Below, piece after piece: positions 50,068 to 64,000 of a stretch of DNA of 64,000 nt. A program made the translations under genes and the position numbers. The first letter of the stretch is position 1, and each line of letters begins with the position of its first letter. Under the pieces are notes generated by a model. That model did not search any database. It was not told where the DNA came from and saw only the letters and a program-made list of their open reading frames with translations. Origin of the DNA: Apus apus (lineage: Eukaryota > Chordata > Aves > Apodiformes > Apodidae); NCBI RefSeq assembly GCF_020740795.1, contig NC_067294.1, positions 5,952,001-6,016,000 of the forward strand. The letters run 5' to 3'.

Positions 50068-50700
50068 AGGATCATGGAATCATCAGATCGTTTTGGTTTG
50101 ATCTTTAGTTAGACCTTTGAGATCATCCAGTCCAACTGTTAACCCAGCACTGACAAGGCCACCACTAAACTATGTTCTCAAGCCCCACTTCTGCACTGCT
50201 CTTAAACAGCTCCAGGGATGGTGACTCCACCACTTCCTTGGGCAGCCCATTCCAGTGTCTGACAACCCTTTCAGTAATTTTTCTTAGCATCTAATCTAAA
50301 TCTCCCCTGGAACAACTTGAGGCTATTTCCTCCTATTCTATTGCTAGAGATCTGGGATAAGAGACCAACATCCACCTCACTACAGCTTCCTTCCGGAGAA
50401 GGTTTCCCCTCAGCCTCCTTTCCTCCAGACTGAACAGCCCCAGTTCCCTCAGCTGCTCCTCCTAAGACTGGTGCTCCAGACTGTTCGCCAGCTTCATTGT
50501 CCATCTCTGGACATGCTCCAGCACTTCAGTGTCCTTGCAGTGGGGGGCCCAAAGCTGAACCCAGGATCTGAGGTGCAGCCCCACCAGTGCAGAGCACAGG
50601 GGGACAATCCCGGTGCTGGTCCTGCCGGCCACGCAATTGCTGACACAAGCCAGGATGTTGTTTGCCTTCTGGGACACCTGGGCACGCTGCTGGCAGGGCT
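50068..50700 (-). mobile_element. CR1 LINE 3' portion, minus strand
   Basis: About 630 bases of CR1 in antisense orientation begin on the plus strand with ATCATGGAATCATC, continue through GAGATCATCCAGTCCAAC and CTCAGCCTCCTTTCCTCCAG, and reach the GTTTGCCTTCTGGGACACC region. This is the longest CR1 copy in the window. It lies between GM2A and the SLC36A1 promoter island, and decay prevents a long reading frame. Confidence 0.93.
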
Positions 50701-50929
50701 GTTGCGTGCGGCCAGACCAGCTGGGTGCCAGCAGCCGCGATGCCGCGGGATGCAGGGAGCACAGCAGGGATCTGCGGGCGCCGCCTTGGGACACAGGGAC
50801 ACCGCCACACGCTGGGGGATTCTGGGGGACTTGTCCCAGCGACCATCTGTCTGCCTGACACCTGCCAGCCCACCTGGCCCGAGGGATAGCTGCCGGTGCT
50901 GGGGTGTGTGTGGGGATGCTCCTCGCTGC

Positions 50930-51151
50930 CCACCCGCGCAGGGGCTCAGCGTTCGCGGCCGCGGAACCTCCCGCCCGCGGCGCTTCCCGCCGCCTCCGCC
51001 AGGCGGCGCCGCCGAGCCCCGCGGGTTCGCACCCGCCCCGCGCCCTCACCGCTCCCCGCGCGCAGGCGCGAGCGCGGAGGTCAGCTGAGCCGGCTGTCAC
51101 GTGACGGCGCGGCCGAGGGAGCGGGCCCGGTGGGGGCTGCGCGGGGCGGCG
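50930..51151 (+). promoter_or_regulatory. SLC36A1: SLC36A1 CpG-island promoter and non-coding first exon
   Basis: Very dense CpG sequence ends in a good donor (GGCG|GTGAGA at 51,151/51,152). It is the only promoter-like island between GM2A and the first SLC36A1 coding exon. The likely first exon is non-coding, ends at 51,151, and joins the acceptor at 54,440. Confidence 0.7.
51096..51105. promoter_or_regulatory. SLC36A1: Palindromic CLEAR element GTCACGTGAC
   Basis: A perfect 10-bp match to the CLEAR consensus, bound by TFEB, TFE3 and MITF, lies about 50 bases upstream of the inferred first-exon donor. A related E-box-like TCAGCTGA is 11 bases further upstream at 51,081-51,088. SLC36A1 encodes a lysosomal amino acid exporter, so control by the lysosome-biogenesis programme fits. 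Confidence 0.8.
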
Positions 51152-51240
51152 GTGAGAGGGGGGGGGGGGGTGAGGGGTGCGGGGTGAGGGGTGCGGGGTG
51201 CGGGGTGCGAGGGGGCTGTCGGGCAGCTGGCAGCAGACGC
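51152..51240. repeat. G-rich short tandem repeat after SLC36A1 exon 1
   Basis: Repeated GGGGTGCG/GGGGTGAG units follow the first-exon donor. Four or more closely spaced G runs give strong G-quadruplex potential on the coding strand. Confidence 0.75.
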
Positions 51241-54200
51241 GGCTGCTGAGGGGTGCACGGGGGTGCCGGGTGGCGCCGGCGGGAAGGCAGCGTGGGGAGG
51301 GTGCGCGGGGCCCCCAGGGGGCTGGCAGCCCCCGCCGGAGGGGCTGGGGGTGCTGGCGCCTTGCAGGGGTGCCCAGGGGTCCCTGAGGGTGGTGGCAGCC
51401 TGAGCAGTGCTGCATGAGTGTACGGGTGTGCTTAGAGCCTGCGTGGGCACCCAGGGGTTCGGGCTGGGGGTGCCCTGCGGGGGTGCAGGCACCCCTTGGG
51501 GCTCCCTTCAGGGTGTCTGGGGGTGCTGTGTGGTGTGGAGGTGCTCAGCTCAGGGGTGAAGTGTGGGTGAGGGTGCAGGGTGCTGTGTGGTACTGCGGAG
51601 GGCACAGGGAGCCCCTGCTGTGTGGGGTGCTGCCATTTAGGGGGTGGAGGGGGAGCAGGGAAGCATGGCTGGGCAGGAGCTGTAGGGACTGGGGGGGGGT
51701 TTGGGGCATGCCCCCTCCCTGCGGGGAGAAACCAGGCTGGGGGGACCAGGCCATGCTGCAAAGGTGGGTCTGGGGGTGACTCTGGGGCTGCAGAGGGACA
51801 AGAGGACTGATGCTGCGGGGATGCAGCTGGTGTGGCTGTGGTGTCTGGGAAGTGCCACGTGGGCAGGGGTGTGTGGCAAGGCTGGAGGGGGGGTCAGTCA
51901 GCCCTGGGCCTCCCTCGTGTCACGCTGGGATGGGTTATGAGCGGTGCTTTTGGAAATGAAGGATTCAATAGGTGTGATGGGAAGTGGTGGTGGGTTTTGC
52001 TGAGCATCTCACTGTTCCACAAGGTTTGGTTTACATAGCCCCTGCTCAGCTGGGGAGAGCTGTCAGGGTCAGCAGGAAGTGGCATCTTGCTCTTGACTTG
52101 TGGTGTGGGGTTGTCGCTGTAAGGGACAAGTGGCTGTCACCCCACCCGCAGCTTTTCCAGGCACGTTGCTCACCACGATGAAATTGTGCCTGTGCATGGA
52201 GCAAGGGGGGGAAAGCACATGAAAGTGGCTGAGGAGTTGGGTTTAAAGTAGAAACCGAACGTGGCTGTTGCTGTCTTTGATCTTTGTAGTGGTGAGGAAA
52301 TGATGTAGTGGGGTTTTGCTTCTCTTTGAAATATTCATTTTCTGGATGAGACAAGTTTTGCAGCTTCTTCATGTTGGTTGTGGGAGAGCTGAGTGCTCAC
52401 TCCCTGCTGCTATGCAACCTTTCATCCAGGCACAGAGAAGGCAAGTCACGATGAACCCATTTCCCTGGCTCTTCAAAGCAGAAAGCAGCCAGACCTGCTT
52501 GGGGGAAAAATAATAATAATGATCACGAGGAGCGATCAGGTAGACAGGACTGATGTAACCTTGTTGTTTTATCTGGAGGATGTTGCTGTTGGGCCATCTC
52601 TGGGGAGGGGTATCCATGCCTGACCCAACCCTGGCACCCCTCTGCTTGCTCTCCTTGCCCACTACCAGCCCGTGGTGCTTGGTGAAACCTCTCAGGTCTC
52701 TCCCCTGCCCCTGGGGCCTGTCACCAATGACAAACAGCTTCTAACGCCTTCCTTGTGTAAACTAACGCTGCCGCTTTTCCTGCTCCCCGCCTGCCCACAT
52801 GCCCTGCCCATGCCCGGCCAGTTCAGGGCACGATTACGTGGCCCAGCTGCAAGGGAGGAGGCCGGGCAGGAGTGCTGCACGTGCTGCCTCTGGCTGCGAA
52901 AGTGTCATCCTGCTGCTCTGGAGGTTGGCACTGCAGGGGACCCACCAGCCCTGCTTTCTGCTGCCGCCCTTGCCCGTTGCTGCAGGAAACAAAGCGGCGG
53001 CGCCGGGTGTTGCTGCAGCCCGTGTAACTGCTCCCAGCACGTGGGATGTGGAGCAAACATCCAGCATTGAGCAAGTGACTCCCTGCTTCCCTTCTGCTTG
53101 CCAGGCTGGACCTTGCCAGCCACTACAGCTCCAGGTTTGCAGGGAGTGGTGAGGAGGGGGGATGTCTGAGTGGTCTGGGGGTGAAGCAGGATCCAAGCAG
53201 CCTGAGCTGGGCTTTCCCTGCACGGCCAGATGTTGAGGGCTGTGCCAGCTGCTGTCCTGTTGTGCGGAGGCCACATCCTGTGGGCATTCTCGTGACCTGC
53301 CGGGTGCCTGAGGGTTCCTCTGGCAGGAAACAAGCTTGTTTGCAGCAGTGATGTTTCTCTGCTGCTTCTGCTTGGCCCTGGGCTGGCTCCCACCAGAGCT
53401 GGAGTGGGGCCTGATGCCTGGGGTGGTGACAACCCAGGAGAGCCTTGGGACAGGGACCGAATCCCCAGGGTGTGTGGCAAGAGGCTGTCAGATAATTCTC
53501 CTGCCTCGAGCTCATTCCTGGTAGGCAGCTGGGTGCAGCCAGGGGGCTGGAGGAAGCAAGGGTTTTTTTGGGAGGGGAGCAACAGGCTGTGCAGAAGCAG
53601 TAGAAGGTCTTTGGGGCACCTGTGGGAATGAAACCAGCCGACTGCTTTACAGCCAAAGGCAGGAGGCTTGTGTCCTTGGTGAGGGATTGTGCTGGTGTTC
53701 CTGGGTTGCAGGACCCTGAAGGTCCTTTCACTGAAGCAAGAGCTCTGGGTTGTGCAGGTGCCTCATCCTGGGAGAGCCCCTCAGTCCTGCAGGCACCTCT
53801 GTGGCTCTGAAACCTTTGGAGTGGGCTGTCAGCACATGGGCTGTGCTCCCCCAGATGGAGCATAATCAGTTTTTTAAGTGTTTTTAAAATAAAGAGTCTT
53901 CAATTTCATATGTTTTTTTTCCTTTTAAAAAGGGAAGTTAGGAAACTTTCCCTTCCCTGGGAAGAGCAAGCTGATCCCTTGCAGCAAACTGTGTGGGTTA
54001 AAAGCAATTGCTCTTTCCTGGCCATCCCCTTGACAGCCCCAGCCCTTAGTGCCAGGACTGAGGACATGCTGGCAGCGTGTCCCTCCCTGCTCTGCCACTG
54101 GTGGCTGTGGTGGCCACCCTTAGAGCAGGGGTATGCAGGTCCCTTACCTGACATGGAGTGGGTCACATCTTGGCTCTGCCTGCAGGATCCTGAGCCCGTC

Positions 54201-54314
54201 CTGCCTGGGTGTGCCCAAAACAGAGGCACGAGCTTGCAGGAAGGGCCAGGGAGAACGTGCTGTGCACCTTTGACCTTGGGACATGGTGACTGCTCGGGCG
54301 GGAGCACATTGCTG

Positions 54315-54322
54315 TATAAAAG
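54315..54322 (+). promoter_or_regulatory. SLC36A1: TATA box of a possible alternative SLC36A1 promoter
   Basis: A consensus TATAAAAG lies 56 bases upstream of an ATG with good context (GAGCCATGG, ATG at 54,371) that opens an uninterrupted frame into the first coding exon. Transcription would start near 54,345. Confidence 0.5.
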
Positions 54323-54370
54323 CCCTGGAGCAGACCTTGCTCCTGCAGTGTGAGCTGGTCTCTGTGAGCC

Positions 54371-54445
54371 ATGGCTGACCCCAAGGAGCCCGAGAAGGGG
54401 GGTGTTGAGCTGAGCCCCCCTAATGCAGTTCCCTCCACAGGGACC
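54371..54445 (+). CDS. SLC36A1: Possible 25-codon N-terminal extension of SLC36A1
   Basis: The frame from ATG 54,371 ([20 protein letters not shown], then PSTGT) runs into the usual start Met without a stop. It would be coding only in transcripts started at the TATA box at 54,315. In transcripts from the CpG island this stretch is intron, because a good branch region, pyrimidine tract and AG (54,439-54,440) sit within it. Confidence 0.35.

Positions 54446-64000
<9,555 letters not shown>

Noticed and set aside
50462-51415. 317-codon minus-strand open frame
   Set aside because: It joins CR1 sequence to the SLC36A1 CpG island and is not a plausible gene.

Overview
This window looks like avian nuclear DNA, probably from a compact, GC-rich microchromosome. 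The coding genes are intron-rich with canonical GT-AG splice sites. At least six fragments of the bird/reptile LINE CR1 are present, together with one retroviral fossil carrying a lysine-type primer site. The gene order ANXA6 - CCDC69 - GM2A - SLC36A1 matches human 5q33.1. I rebuilt five protein-coding genes exon by exon; splice phases agree at every junction. The species cannot be fixed from the sequence alone.

Layout. 1-6,160 is intergenic, with one CR1 3' end at 2.8-3.3 kb. 6,160-19,790 (minus) is annexin A6: 25 coding exons, 672 aa, including an 18-bp microexon. 21.6-22.56 kb is a CpG-rich block that probably serves as the ANXA6 promoter and may also start the next gene. 24,606-29,393 (plus) is a complete 11-exon, 623-aa cationic amino acid transporter of the SLC7A/CAT family. 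To my knowledge no gene of this type lies between ANXA6 and CCDC69 in human. 31,874-39,531 (minus) is CCDC69: nine coding exons, 303 aa. 40.0-44.3 kb is intergenic. 44,553-48,533 (plus) is GM2A: four exons, 202 aa. 50.9-51.2 kb is the CpG-island promoter of SLC36A1, and nine coding exons (about 387 of about 476 aa) run from 54,446 to 62,792. The last exon or exons lie beyond the window.

Shared themes. SLC36A1 (lysosomal/plasma-membrane proton-coupled amino acid export) and GM2A (lysosomal lipid-transfer cofactor) are lysosome-related neighbours. The SLC36A1 promoter carries a perfect palindromic CLEAR element, the binding site of TFEB/MiT factors. The locus also holds two amino acid transporters of different families: SLC7A-type cationic uptake and SLC36A1.

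Observations most worth following are: the extra CAT gene and a CR1 fragment that runs into the splice acceptor directly before its start codon; a TATA-box promoter that would give SLC36A1 a 25-residue N-terminal extension; the CLEAR palindrome; the absence of any N-glycosylation sequon in GM2A; and the preserved ANXA6 microexon. I saw no CRISPR array, tRNA or rRNA, and no wholly new type of system.
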